Of a stretch of DNA of 64,000 nt, positions 1 through 14,392 are shown one piece after another (position 1 is the first letter of the stretch; each line of letters opens with the position of its first letter). The notes beneath the pieces are model-generated. The model ran no database searches and had not been told where the DNA came from. It saw only the letters and a program-made list of their open reading frames with translations. The stretch covers positions 39,379,841 through 39,443,840 of the forward strand of contig OV884009.1 in NCBI GenBank assembly GCA_930367205.1. Reading direction: 5' to 3'. The translations under genes were made by a program, and so were the position numbers. The DNA comes from Acanthosoma haemorrhoidale. Its lineage: Eukaryota > Arthropoda > Insecta > Hemiptera > Acanthosomatidae.

Positions 1-3000
1 TAATGTTATACTTATATTGCATGTGATAAGTGTGATTTGCGGTTTTCAATATGATATGTTAGTTTTGATTTCATTCGAAATCCAGCACCCAGTCGTATTT
101 ATCTTTCACCTTTTATATTCGTTCCTTCTTTTTGATGTAAACATTTTGACTTTATATTATTCAACCTGGTGAGAAATTAGATGCAGTTAGAACTAATAAC
201 AGTAGGGAAGCCGATTGGCACTTCTGACCATTTCCATTAACAGGTTGTCAGGCCATTTTCTCTTCTGGTGCCTAATTAGACTGTCATAAACAGTTCAGGG
301 GCAACAGTTAAATACCTATTTAAATATGAGTTAACCAAGTATTCTTTTAGGTAGCAGCACTACAATATGACATTCCATGATGATGATATTTTCATCTACA
401 ATAGTTATTTCAATTCCATAAATTCAGAGGCTCGATTGAGACTTAAGCCATTGTGTGATCTAAATACGAGATTGAGTTAATGAAAGGTACATTTTTTTTA
501 CGAATACTTAAAAGTCATTACCATATATAATATATGGTAAATTGAATATAATATGTAATATTTTATACATTATTTAACGTGTATGTGCGCCATAATTGAC
601 ACTTTTCCAAAGGTTACCTTTGATTCATATAATAAGTTTAAGTCTGTTGGTGATCTAGTTTGAATATTTGAGATGAGAAAGGCCCGGCGATCATCAGGAT
701 ACTGTTTTCCGGTCAGTAGACCAAAGGCTCTTAGAAGACAATAGGAAATCGGCGCGGACGGCACCCTATTTCACCCACACCACGCATCGGTTGAGAACGC
801 CCGGCAAATCGAATCAAGGACTGAACATGTGATATTTCTTTTGGCCAATAAAATGGGAATAAGAAGATATAGCTCTGAAAACATCGAGAAGAGTATAAGG
901 AGTTGGCAGTCCACGTCTGCCCCTGAACGAGGAGACAAGCTCCCATGCCAAGTTGAACGGTTATATCATTTTGTTAAGCATAAAGATGTTATAAATTAAA
1001 GTCAGGCGGTAATAAGAAGTCCGTGAGATCATAACAGTGATAATAAAATAATCCATAACAAGGGTTCAGTCAGGAAATTCAACAAAGGAAAATTATCTGT
1101 ATGGACAGAATAGAGGGAAAGTCAAACAAGCCCGCAACTTAAGGAGCTATCAATGAACAATAAGACCGAATAGTATATTCTGTTCAGTATTATGTAAATG
1201 TTGAATGAACTCCTTCAGAATTCATTGAGCAGTAATGATTAAGGATAAAGAGCTCAATTAATTTTTTAACAGAAATAATTGGATCATTATTATATTGACT
1301 GGTCAATCATCACAGTAAAAGTATTTTTTTTTCATAAATATAGTTGAGGGGGACCCTTCAATTATTATTTTTATTACCATTTAAAGTAACCTCGTCAATG
1401 GACCTTTGTAATCATTGACGCTTTGCATACTCATCATGAAACGAGGTACGTTACATTATATTGAAAAATAAACAGTTAAACAACTCCGTAAGTTTCTTCA
1501 GAGGAAAAGAAACGTAATGAATCTGAGCAGGATAAAGGCCCATCAGTTTGGTTGTTTCATAAGGCCTGATGTTATCGATACGAAGATCTAGATAAGAACC
1601 ATGTAAAAAAAAACTATAGATCAGACATGATTCAATGATTGAGTTTACATCATCATCATGTACGAGTGTTCATGTACGAGTTTACATCATTGAATTATAC
1701 AATGATCTCATGTACCTTGTTACAATCTTCACACCCAATTTGGTTTAGACTACTAGAAAAAGTGATTAAACTAAGTTATTTTAGATTGCTTGTTTGACTA
1801 CGTTATTTATGGGCTTTCATTATTAGTAGTGGAGCCAAAGAAACTGGTTTCCACAACTGCCAGTTTGGAAGGGAAATGGTCGGCTGAATGAGTCATTTGA
1901 TAGCATGCGAATCTGTATTTAATTGGGTTGATAAATCCTAACTGTGCGAAAACATACCCAATCATACGTAGTACGTTTTAATATCATTCTATTTGCATTT
2001 CGGCCGTATTAATATTATTGAAGCTTTATATCGGTTCAAAAGATATGTAAATAATCAACCTACTATATAAACTTAATAACCCGGCAGCTGTTTGAGGGTT
2101 TGTGGTTCAGTGATTTTGCTATGGGATTCGAAATTGTATTGCATAAATAAGTTGTTGAAAGGACACTATTACCATACAAGTAAATAGTCTCATACAAATA
2201 TTTATTTTAAGTCTGGAACATCTTAAATCAATGTTCGCTGGGGTACCCTATATTTTTTTTCTTTTTTAAAAATAATATATATTTCGTTTAAATAAAAGCA
2301 GCGAGCGTTGGAAATTAAGAAAATGATCTGTTTCTGGGTTTTTATAATCAAACCGAATGAATCATCACTATTTGATAGTTGATACTATTTTTTTGTTTAT
2401 TTTAGTGAAAATATAATATACAGTTACTAGGAACTAAAAAAGTAAAATTAAGTGTGAAAAGTTTTCTTTTTTAGCAATTTTTAACAATTTAAAATAAAAA
2501 ATTCAATATCATAACGCAGAAATCTCTTCATATGGCTGTTTCCTACTCCTTAATGTACAATTTAAAAGTACTTTACATCAAATAATTTCCAATACAAAAG
2601 TATATCTAGTTAAATTGTAGTGCTCAACTGAACCATATACTTTATAAATAACATCGACATCCATTGAATAGGTCAAATGACTTTTAATTGCTACTGCGTA
2701 ATTGCAGCCTTTCTATTTAAATCCCTTCATGGACCCATATTGAAATGCAACAATCATGAGAGCTAACTCGATTGAATACTTTTCAATTTGTATTTCATCA
2801 CGATTGTAATGGATTAATATTTTTTAAAACATTAGCGGGTGACATCCGTTGATAAATATTTAAAAGTAACCCACTGTCACAACATAGGACACGTTTCCAT
2901 ACCCTGATATAAACTAAATAATAATAATATCAATAATTAACTGGTGTAAAAAAAATATATATATTATATTTCCGTTATAAGGATATAAATATATTGAAAT

Positions 3001-4935
3001 CAGCTTTAACTAAATTAAATACATGATTTTTATAGCTGTCTACAGAAAATTTTAATAACTTTGCTCCTATATAAAATTAATCAATACACATATAACATGA
3101 GACTAATAAACATGTTACATTATTCTGAGTGTAATAATACATTTTTTTGTATTTATTGTGAGTTCCAGCCATTTTATTTTCTTATGACACTTATGACACG
3201 GTTAATATCTCTGGGATGAATTGATTAGCCAATTCGAAATAAATGATATGAATATAGTCGTGAAAATTTATTAGAAAATTTACAAATGACGACCCGTTCA
3301 ACATTGTTAAGGAGTTAGTACTTCTTAAAGGGAAGCAGCAAGCCCAGGAGAAACTGAGACAGATATATAATTGAAAAACCGTTTTTCCACTGATTGGCAA
3401 AATTGTAAGAGAGAGGGGCGGCGGGGAAGGACTTGGTAGGTTGGGGTAAGCATGAGAACCTAATTAATGAGGAGTTTTGATGGATCACCCTGTTTTGAGC
3501 TCCATCAATCTCTTGATGGACCAGGAATTTTCTCTAATACTTCTTGTCGTCTACATCTAAAGTATTACTGGCAGTGAAATTTCAATTGGTTAAATTTATT
3601 TGATTGCACTTGCAAAGGTATTTATCGCTGTAGGTAATTTATTAAAATATTCTTTAATTGTACAAAACTGCTAGTTTCATCCAACTAAATGGACAAATAA
3701 TTTTTCTAAAGTGTTGAATTAAATTAACAACTGTTTTAATTATTTTTGTAATTTATGGTTCAGATGCAAATTTAATGTAATTAAAAAAATTGATTTCCAC
3801 CGTATCAAATGATTTATTAAATAAGGGACCTTCATAATTTGTTTTATTTAGTGGCTCAAATTCATACTATATTGGGGCATCATAAGGTACTACCATAAAA
3901 CATATTATAGCTTAAAAACATGAAAACACGAATGAGTCATAGTTGTAAGCACGGGTGATGAATCTTAGTATTTAAGCTTTGAAACTAAATAACTAAAAGT
4001 TACATTTTGTTTATCAGGACATTTTGACCTTTAATTTTAACACCCTTGAAAAATTACGGTGAGCATTCCTATCTAATTTGTGACAGAGAGTTTGCACACA
4101 TTGAAAGTATGCAAAGTTTATTTACCAGACGACGTAGTCAAAATGACAGAAACAAGCAAATAGTCTCATCCTTTTGATGTAAAAATTGAACGGAACGGTT
4201 TTTGAGATATCGGATCAACACCACGAAGTTAAATATCACCTAAGCTTCATGTATCTAACACCTAACCTATGTTTAAAGATTCACCTACGAGTGAGTGCTG
4301 AACAACCTTGCTTGGCTAGTTGAACACAAGACCTGTCTGCAAGGCCACAAGGTATTTAACTACAGTTTATAAAAAAACTATAAAAACCCAAGATACCATA
4401 AAATTGTTTCCTGTCTTTTACCACTAGATAACCCATGAAAAGAGAAGGAAATGATGACCTAAAAAATCTTATTCCGTACTTGCCGCCCGAGTTTAAAAGT
4501 ATTTATGAAAACTTGATGCAATAAAAAAATCTGAGTACAGATTTTATAAAATATTTGTTTTTATTTATCTTGTTTTATAAATATATATGTTTTTGTAAAT
4601 TAATTTTTTTTATACAATCCAGTTTGTAACTTTTAATATTTATATTATGTATTTTGTTGTAATCAAAGTTTCTTATATATTGAAATGAGCTTTTGTTTTA
4701 TCATAAATTAATTCAATTTTTGATTCAAACTGTAATTGCTTAAAATACCTTCTATTTATTTTCCCAACTTAAGACTTTTTATGTCCTATTGGCTGACGGC
4801 ACCTATGCCATTTTATGGGTACCTCAATTTTGAACGTCTATAAAATTTTTTGTACAAATTACATACTATTACAAATGTGATTACTTAAACAATCGCAGGT
4901 GATCGGAGGAAAATGTTTATTTTTAATTAAGTCGT
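1..4935. other. AT-rich non-coding stretch, no gene recognised
   Basis: I find no open frame here with recognisable protein content; the few frames of 60-70 codons look like chance frames in AT-rich DNA. A slightly GC-richer patch lies at about 660-950. A small duplication sits at 1641-1690: the 13-mer GAGTTTACATCAT occurs at 1641 and 1678, and CATGTACGAG at 1657 and 1671. Homopolymer A/T runs are common. Nothing else could be assigned. Confidence 0.6.
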
Positions 4936-4969
4936 GTATTTACAGACAGCTCAGAAACCTCCTAAATGA
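4936..4969 (-). repeat. Short jockey 3'-tail scrap
   Basis: The plus-strand text here (GTATTTACAGACAGCTCAG, then AAACCTCC) closely matches an internal part of the jockey tails at 5121-5155 and 52274-52305. It lies just beyond the 3' end of the next copy. It is probably the remnant of an earlier insertion that the neighbouring copy landed in or beside. Confidence 0.5.
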
Positions 4970-4983
4970 TTGATTCAACCCCT

Positions 4984-5403
4984 GTTATTTTTTTATTGGC
5001 TAGTTAGAATAGTAAACACCAAGTTATCATGATAAAATTACAATCTGTCTCAATGGGGCAATAAGTAATTGTGACATATGCTTTCATTCATACCATATTT
5101 ACAATTTCGATTCACTCACTGTATTTACAAACAGCCCAGAGACCTCCCGCAAATCCACATGTTTGTCACCTCCCTCGCATGCGAAAGAGGAAGCGGAGTC
5201 TTGGGAAGTACCCTACGCTCCTCCGTCAGCCGCGTCACCGGATACGAGCCAGTGGGAGGCATACGAAACCAGTGGAGGTTGACGAGTTTGTAAATACTGT
5301 ACGAATGAGCGAGTGAACGAAAATTGTAAATATGGACCGAATGAGAACATTTATCACAATTACTTATTGCCTAATAAGGCAGACTGTAATTTTAGCACCA
5401 TAA
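4984..5403. mobile_element. Jockey-family 3' tails arranged as an inverted pair
   Basis: The left arm (5024-5132) is a minus-strand jockey 3' tail. The right arm (5286-5403) is the same tail on the plus strand, so the two face each other as an inverted repeat of about 110 bp. Shared blocks include the ATTACAATCTG/CAGACTGTAAT core, GCAATAAGTAATTGTGA, and CATATTTACAAT. Between the arms lies a GC-richer module (about 5140-5280) also present at 20.9-21.1 kb and 52.3-52.4 kb. The left arm continues to an A-run (T-run on plus at 4987-4994). The pair could be two independent truncated insertions or one fold-back derivative; the sequence alone does not decide. The short frames read through this stretch are not genes. 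Confidence 0.75.
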
Positions 5404-6460
5404 AGAAGATATACCTCTTGTTATTATTCAAGTCATATTCATTTAATATTATTAAATTTGAAAAATAGAAAAAAACTGAAGGCACTTGGGCCGTTTTGAA
5501 TTACCACGCTTATGTAATACATGGATGAATATATTATCCGTGTTTATCTTGTGACAGATGGGATCTTAATTAAAATTTATCTTGCTTGAGCAGTGGCAGT
5601 GGAGACTGGTGGAGTCGTTACTTATTAATAACATCTGCTGCTGTTAATAAGGAAAAGTATAGCATGAAATCTACCCAGGCATTTTCTGCTGTGCCAGTAA
5701 ACACGAGAATGCAATAATGTAATTTTCGTGTCGTTAGTGTGTATAGTGTTTGCCACCACTGTGACAGCTGATACAAGAGGCATTAATGACACCAACACAA
5801 CTAAGGGTGCGGCTCAAATTGTTGACCTATTATAACCATCTGCTTCATAAGAACTTAAATTTACTAAACGAGTCATTAACGAAGGGAGTAACCTGTGAAA
5901 AGACTTTAAAGTATGTTTCAAAGACGCTACGGGGGTTGTGAAGTTGGAAATACTGGCGAAACCAAAGGACAAAATTACGCCAGCCTCATCACCACCCTTT
6001 TTATACAGAGTTTTATCTCAACCTTAAAAGTGAGTAAATCCAAGCCTATTTTTAAAATTTATGTAAAATCTCTAGATCTAACAGCTAAGTGTGAAGAGGC
6101 CAAAAATAAAGCAAACCCAGTAAATTTTTAATGATAAATGGAAAATTCTCTACAGTGTAGAATGTGGCTTTGTGGTATATGGAGAAAATTTAGGCGTAAT
6201 TATTACAAGGGAATGCGCAAAGAAAATATTATCAGTAATCGCTGTAGGGGTTCTACTATCTGATGAAATACCTGGAAAACATTAAGTGGCAATTACAATG
6301 AATGAAAACCTCTGATAGATTGGAGAGGGGCCCTTTTGATCACGAAGAATCCTTTTCGATTAAACTAATTTAAGTGATTCCATGCTTATTCGTAAATACA
6401 ACCGACCGTGCTTTTCGAGTAATTAAAGTCTCCGGTTCTTTTAATTAGCCCTTCAGTATT

Positions 6461-6496
6461 TAATGCGGAGTCCGAAGGGAGAAAAAAAAAAAAAAA
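6461..6496 (+). repeat. Possible R1-type mini-tail (poly-A insertion)
   Basis: A short segment ending GTCCGAAGGGAG plus a run of about 16 A resembles the ending of the 45-bp R1-like tail at 53504-53548, which ends TTAGGAAGGGAG and an A-run. A 6-bp direct repeat AGTATT (6455-6460 and 6497-6502) flanks it. The matched core and flank are short, so chance cannot be excluded. Confidence 0.3.
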
Positions 6497-9400
6497 AGTA
6501 TTGGGCAAACATATTTCGTCTGTCTGTACGTTGCTTTTAATAAGGAGATTGCAAAATAATCCAATGCCACGTAAAATTTTAAAGGAAATAATCAGCAACA
6601 TTAATTATTAAAAATGGGATGTTAAGTGATCAAGGTGGATTGACAATAATTATTCAATAAGTACATATTGTATTTATTTGTTATTGAACGTATGTCACTA
6701 TAAAAATTTAGTTACCCTCATTATAGTTAGAAAAGGGATATAAATACAATAAATATATTTATCGGCTTTATGGTGGTAAATTAAAATAAAATAATCCCAA
6801 GTAATAATAGTTATAAATATGTCCTTTGTAAACTCAATTAAAATAACAAAACACACAAAGGTTGATAACTGTTTATCAGATAAATACCCGTTCCTGCATG
6901 TGTCTACATATATACGCCATGTTTAGATATTCATATATATTTTCTTTTTGCGAATAGCATTCTATCAATAAAACATGCGCTAAAGAAAATTTAATATGTA
7001 AGTTCATGTTTGATTTCAGAAAATTTGAGTCTGTAAAATTGTCTAAACCACAAGTAGTCCAATGGTAATTCCATTCGGAAACACGAAATAGTACCGAATT
7101 GGGCCATTACAGGTACAGTTTACTTCGAATGACTTAAACTTAATAATTCAGCGATGCTTGAGGGAGTTGTAAACGTCGGAGATGCAGAAAGCACTAAGTA
7201 TTTGACGACTTTCCTTACATATGGGCGAGGCTATTTCCATCCATCTACAAAGAAATTGGTGACATCGTCACTGGGTCCCAACATTGTTTTAATTCGTGAA
7301 ATAACTATAGTTGTTAACTAGTCTATATATTGTTATTTGTGAACAATTTACTATATACATACGCATATATAGAATTATTAGTATATATATTTATATGTAC
7401 GTTCAAGAGCTCAACTTCCTATATTACTTATCCTATAAAAATCTTCTTGTTTGTCCCAAACTCTCACTTTCTTGGCCTCTGAGGCTGATGACTCATCTTT
7501 CAATGTAGTGAAGAGGGAGAGGGCTGACCACTCGCCCCGCTAGTGGATGGGAGCCCAAGAGCTCCAGTCTTCCTGCCGAACGAACTTCAACGGGAAACTT
7601 ACAATTTCCAATCCGCTTCCTAGTGGAGATATCCTGGGTTTATCTGTATGGACTACACCTTGAAGATTCATACAGTTCCATATATATTACAATGGAACCA
7701 TTGTAGGTATTAACACATAATTATTCTTGTATGAACATTTATTTTATCTATTAATAAAACATTTCACTACACACAGATGGATGGCTTAGATTACATTATT
7801 TAATCAGCCGACCCTCCTGGAACGTAATATATCATTAAGTATTTAAAATTACATTCGCTATAAGTATGCAATCTGAAATCATCTCTTAGAGAATGGAATA
7901 TTCCCTTAAAGCGTTCTGAAACTGGAATACGTCGTTAAAACGACTTGGCTATTTCTTTCCATAAATACTTTTAAAATTACTTTAGAGCGTGTATGCATCA
8001 GCGAAACGGATCCCGAATTCCGGAATTAACTATTTTAAATTTTATACTTGTTCAAATGCTTCCCTCTATATATAATGGAGCAACCTATCTTATATCACAA
8101 GATAAGAACTAGATGGTAACCGGATTGAACACCTGCATCCTGGTAAAGCCACCATCGGTTGGCTTTGTTATAATATGACGTAATCTTACAGAAGAAAATT
8201 TCAAGTATAAAAATACTACTGACATAACTAATATTATTTACACACTCAAAAATGTGCATAGTTATCATAGGACTAACAGTGGCAACAACTAAGATTCATA
8301 TGTGCTCAGATACCAGTCAAACAGTAGCCAATTATTTGGCACTCTAGTGTGGGTGATCAAAGGTGTTTGCAATTTTAAGCCACTCTAGTCACTATAGTCA
8401 TGAAATTAGGGGCTTGAGGCCGGCAATACATGGCAAGCCCTGTTGCCACTATGTGCACTACTTCTCTTCTATCCACGTGGTCCCTCTCGCTTCGATAATG
8501 TCATTAAGCAATAGGCAAATTAGTGATCAGTCCCTTGCCTGCCCATATCTGGCAACACCACGCCAAGTAGCCCCTTCATCTGAAGCGTCTAATACCATGA
8601 CCGTGACTATAGAGGTGTTTATTAAAAAAAAAAAACCTATACTAAAAAAGTATACAACCACTATATGAAGACCATGGCCTCTATTAAAGGAGGGGGGGTC
8701 AGGGGCTGTCTCTGGAGAAATCCATCTAGCTGATTATCTAGAGAGGAGGTTGGGGGGATAAGGTTCCCTGATGTAAACATAGAAAATGAGGAAGAAAGGT
8801 CACAGTCCCAGGAGAGATAGCCTCACTTCCAGTAATAGTAAATCAAAGTTCCGGTCTGTATTGGATAATCTAGAATAACCCAATCCGCCGGGTTAATCTA
8901 AGTAGTTCCAGCAAAATAGTTTATCTTAATGTCTCAGGAAGCTCGGATTATACGCGGAATACTAGCCCGGTCTGACTGTACTTTCATCTGTAGTCCACAA
9001 TATACCGCTGCCCTAAAAACCAACACACAAATACTTCACCAGGTCACAAAGCTATATTTTAAGGCTATATAATTTTATGAGCTCATTCGTTTACCAAACA
9101 CTGTGATTTACATTAAATCGAGTCAATCAGCCTAAGCCTAAGAATAATTGATATGACTAATTCCTCAGTAATATTGCATAAACACTAGTTGTTGACTGCC
9201 AACAAAATAATATAGTAAAACTGGTTTATTATTTGATATCCAGTAGCTCTATCATGTAAAATAAATACTAAAAATTTAATATATAATTTTTATAGTACAT
9301 TGAAAATACCCAATGGTTAATATTGGTTATTGGTTATAGAAAACAGGGGCAGAGTGCCACATTTAATTTTCCCCGGAATAAATTACTATTAATGATTACT

Positions 9401-10099
9401 AGATCTGTATTTTTACTTAAGCAGGCCATATATGTACATCTATATGTATATGTATATATACGTTTTACACATTAAAAGGTATTGGAAGTGGAAATATAAA
9501 TCCTGAGAGGATCACGGAACTTCAGGTGAGTAATTTAAAAACATAAATTATTAATCATTCCAATTAGCAAGTTATTTTCCGTGTCGTTTATATTTGGCCC
9601 TCTGATGACATACTGTACACCGCAATGTGCTTATTACACAATTAATATTGGTATTTGATATTATAATTACGTTTAATGGTCACTAGAACTTAGAAAGCCG
9701 GATGTAATTACCCGTCTGATGGAAAAATCCATTAGATACGCATTTCAGAGAGGAAATTCATTTGGGAGCCCCGGGTTGGGATTATAACATTTCATAATTT
9801 ACTTTTGTATTCAAAGCTAAAATGCATCACCTTAAAAATGTTTTCATTATTCGGCTGGATGATCAGATTGCTATACCAAATGGATGTTTCGATTGAATTA
9901 CAAGATCAGAGGAAACAGTATGTAGTCATCTCCTTTGAACTTAGGTACTGCTGTATTCTATTAAAACTAAATATGCTTTATATCGATATTTTTCTAAAAG
10001 CTTTTTGGCACGCAAAAAATGAAATAAAAATAACAAACAAAAATAAAAGCCAGGAAATATAAAATAATCAATCAGAGAATCGTTCCCAGACTAACGAGT

Positions 10100-10478
10100 G
10101 TCTCTTCGGTTGGTGAGGTGTTGGAATATAAGATCTTTGAAGGTTCGTAGGGATGAACGGGATAAAGGGACGGATATTACGATGTAGAGAATCCCACAGG
10201 GTACCAGGGCGAGCAATGACCGATCGTATGCTGCAGTTTTGTGGACAGGAGTATAAAGGTCAGAGAGACGGGATCATTTGTTCCGGGATGACTGAGGAAT
10301 GAGGATTTGAACTGTAGAATACTGTAAATATAAAGGGGGCGACGCGAATTGATGGTTTAAAAAAGGAAGGTGATGAAACTATTGTCCAAGGAAGGAGGGT
10401 AAGAGACGCCCTAACTTGGCGTGGGGGTATATTTTTAAGAACGAACAGAATAAATAATATTGTGAAGATATATACCAA
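10100..10478 (-). pseudogene. Possible decayed non-LTR reverse-transcriptase C-terminus
   Basis: On the minus strand, one frame around 10150-10240 reads ARPGTLWDSLHRNIRPF. This resembles the ...LWNSLP..IR... motif found near the C-terminus of many CR1/jockey-like reverse transcriptases. The upstream part in another frame (10260-10478) is hydrophobic and only weakly similar. The reading is broken by stops and frame changes. This is pattern similarity only; it could equally be an unrelated GC-richer island. Confidence 0.25.
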
Positions 10479-13400
10479 AATCCATGGTAGATTCTTAACT
10501 GCTCAATAATGAGGGAGAGCAACGGATTGTGTAGCTATAGTTATATATAAATTATAATTCCACAATTATACAGATGATGTAAGTGGCACCTTCTAGCACA
10601 AATATAACGGTGAAGGTATGCAAGATTGCCATTATTTCCTGAATGGGTTGATGCACATTGAATCCAAAGAGCTTTCTGTTTTAATTATTAGAGATTATTT
10701 GAAGTAACCGATTAAATTTATGAAGTGGCTATAACCAGGCATTATACAGGTGGATGTTTGAAGGGCATTAGTTAAGGTTTTGTTGGTCATTTGTAAGGGT
10801 TATGGGTCCCTCTATTGTTGTTGCTGTAATATTTACAGTGTTTTCCTATACTTTTCTTGGTCTTTAGACGTGTTCCTTTAAAGAAAAAATATTTTAAACT
10901 ATAGGAATTAAAATGTTTGGTGCAAATAAATATTGTAATGGTGGTCTATAAGGATATTAATTTAAATTGCTTAGCTCAAGTGCTCTATAAAAATTTGATT
11001 AAAGTACCAAGACAAACTGGCCATAGCGTGCATCGTCAACTTAATGTTGCGTGTTTCTTTATCTTGACTGTAGGAGCAAATTGATTTTGTACTTCTTACT
11101 GAAACATTATTCTTATGTTAGTACGAACTGTAATATGCATGCCGAAGACGAAAAAAACAATGAGGGAAATTCATTCATTCAAAACTTCTAAATGGAGAAA
11201 CCCAGGTTAAGTACTTTGTTTACAAAGGATCGGTCTGGTCGGGGGCCACTCAGCCTCATCTGGATAAACGAGTACCTATTTGTGTGATAATGTAGGGAAT
11301 TAAAAAATAAGGGTTAAATATAACAACAGAGATTCCCACGTCCTATGGAATTAAACCTGACTAATGTCCCTGTGATCTGGCACATTTGTTTATAAGTGTG
11401 TTTTAAAAAGCTAAATACATTTTATATTAATTTATATTATTATTATAATTATAATATTATAATTCATGAGTAGTCTCTATACTTAACTTGAAATGATGTC
11501 CCTATAAAAGATAAAAATCTTTATTAAATACTGAACTAATTGATCCGCTCAAACTATTTAGTAGTTATTTTTTACATATAGAAGATTTTCACCAATCAAG
11601 AACTAATCTGTAAATGCATTGCTAGCTTATACAAACAACTAAATAACATAGATTAAGCATAAACAATATCTAGAACTGGTAGGGTTTCCTGAATTCCTTA
11701 AATATGTACTAATTTTGAAAACAAACTACTTGGCAATTTTAACCAAAAAATATTACTTTATTTCTTCAAACATGCCTGTCACTGAATATCGCTTTTCAAA
11801 AAATTAAATATTCTATAGATAAAACAGTCCAAGAAGAGACGCTTATATTTTACTATTACCACTGTAAAAATTTACACTTTACAATTTTTTCAAAACAGCA
11901 TTTGAATATCTCCGTCGTCAAATTCTTTTCATTTTTAAGTTTTATAATTAGGTTGATTGAAATGTAGTACTGGGGATATCTGGAAAGGCGGAAGGTTGAC
12001 TAGTGTTATAGTGACAATAAATAAAAGATTTAGGAAAAGATGTTAAAAAAATTGACTTTCATACAGCCTAAATAAAAACAAATTAAAAAGCCAAAATAGG
12101 CAGGTGACTTGATCTTAATCATAAGATAGATATACAACATAGCCATGATTCCAAAATTTTAGACCGACACAAAAACAGAGAGGTATAAATCATTAACTAT
12201 TTCAATGTACCCATTTGTAGAGTTTATTTAGTTTCAAAAATTAAACTGGTCTAATGAAAACTTTTAATAGTACCATATAGCTGAAGAATTGGTTGAAATA
12301 ATGTTTAAATTCTTTATAAACAGCTAAGGAGGTATCTACATTCAAGTGATTCCATAAGATCGCTGCAATGATCGCATGCAGAGAACCTTATCCCCTGTCG
12401 TTGAGGGGGGAGGGTGTATAATTTTTCTACAGCAGGGTTTGCATGTTGTTAAAGGCGAGCTAAATACTGCCTTAATGCGTGCACACTGGTGCGGAAGCAC
12501 GGATAGCAATGTCTTCAGACTAAAGCTTTTCACAAATGGATTTGAACGGCTTTTACGAACAAGATCTAGGAAGAGTAACGGAAATGGGATTCACTCCTTT
12601 TAATATATATATATATATACGGCAATGGATGTTATAAGAAATGCTATTGTGAATTTCGGAATGGTTACTAAACTATGAAAAGAGGGATTGTACATGTATT
12701 TGATGGCATGGTCCTTCTTTAATACGGAGCAAGCAGTGAAGGAATTGCTAAAGCTTGTATTTGTATTTCCATAGATGATTAGCTAAACATTTTTAAGGAT
12801 GGACATAATTTAATCCTATCAACGATCATATCTCATCACGCTTCACATCAGCGTTGGGCCAAAAATTAATGCAAACGCTTCCGACAAGGAGGAGTAAGTT
12901 GGCGTAGCTTAAATATCAAAAACATTGTGTGTAAAAAGGCGTTCTATTTAGCAATTTACTGGCTAATAAACTGGAAATTGTCTTTTCACCGGTATTCATC
13001 TTATTAATTAAATATTTCCTTTTAATAATTGACAAATCTAACAACTTAAGTTCTACTAAAGTTCATTAAATCCACCGAGGTTTATCAAAATTATTATCAG
13101 TAAAAGAGAATTATTTTAAATAACTTTCTTGTCCCCAATGTGTGGCAACCAAAAAGATTGTACTTTTTCATGGATTTAAGATGTGAAGTCACTTATTCTA
13201 GATGATCTGAAACGGTAAAGAACACCATAAAAACAGAAGAACAAGACAGTTTATATTGTATACGCTGATGACTAGAAAATACCGAAATCTGATTTAGATT
13301 TCTCAAAAAGAACTTTTTTTCAGATTCACAATTTGTCTGGATTTAGAGGGAGTAGTAACGCTAGAGAGTTAGGGAGTAGCTTGTTAATCTACCTCTAATC

Positions 13401-14392
13401 AATCAGGAAGTAAACAGAATTAGTCATCAAAGTCTCTTCGCTTGAACCCGGAATTAAAACCTGCGTCTTTGGTTTATACCTCCCCAAGAAATTGACTCTG
13501 CAAAATCGGAATTAACATTGGCAGTCATTTGCACATGTTATTAAACTTTGTTAAAATTTTTTGTTGTTTTAGAGACTACAGACAGACAAACCACCCCCTC
13601 AGATTTTGAAAATAATAATTTGATCTCCTGAAAAAAAAAAATCACTGATATCGATACCATACTAGTATTTTTATCTTGTTTATTTATTCGTTTACTGACC
13701 CCGAAAAACGGTCATAATATTTAAGAAATGGCAATCAAAGCTAGCTTAGTCAGCTAGTAGACCTGTGTCTTGCACGTGTACAGATCGATGTTCGTAGAAA
13801 TACTCACCCCTAACCAGGTAACAGGGGTTTCCGCACAGACTAACAGACTGCTCGGGGAATTCACGCACGTACACGCACGAACTTCTACTTCGAAAATGTG
13901 TGTATTTATATGCAGTCGAAACTCGGTAATCCCGAGCTGATGATAACTCAATCTTGTCTCGAGTCAACTTTTCACGACGACGAAATTCTCCAAACCGTAT
14001 TGTTTCAATTATTCGTTCTGTTTTCTTAGGGGAAAAAAAAAAAAAAAAAAAAAAGGTGCACGTACGAAGGAATCATTGCACGCACTAGGAAGCCCAGAGC
14101 AGTTCTTCCTGAAATCTAGGTGTTAAATTGTTCTATATCTCGAAATTTAAGTATTAAAACAGATTGAATTTAGGATTTTTTCCAGGAAGCTTACGCTTAA
14201 CTGGACGACATACTTTTCAGAGTTATTTATTGAAATCGTTTACATAGTATGGTATTTTAATCAGTGCTTAGAACTTCAGTTTTGAACGTCTTACTTTTTG
14301 AGGGTAAAAGTTTCGTCAACCAAACCCACTTGACTTGTCACTTTGATGATAAGCACTCTATGAGCCTTACTAATAATCAAACTGGTCGCTTT

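Larger units (their letters stand above)
5404..14392. other. AT-rich non-coding stretch with small GC-richer islands
   Basis: No recognisable gene. GC-richer islands of unknown origin lie at about 7496-7650, 8380-8800, 10080-10450 and 13740-13960. Long A-runs occur at 6481-6497 and 14033-14054, and a (TA)n run at 12603-12619. Open frames of 60-100 codons here show no known motifs. The 10.1-10.5 kb island and the A-run at 6.48 kb are annotated separately because they resemble retroelement remnants. Confidence 0.5.

Noticed and set aside
5071..5316. 71-81-codon frames in the jockey tail pair
   Set aside because: They lie in 3' UTR repeat sequence; related copies do not keep the frames.
8363..8668. 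101-codon plus-strand frame
   Set aside because: No motif or family resemblance; ends in poly-Lys from an A-run.
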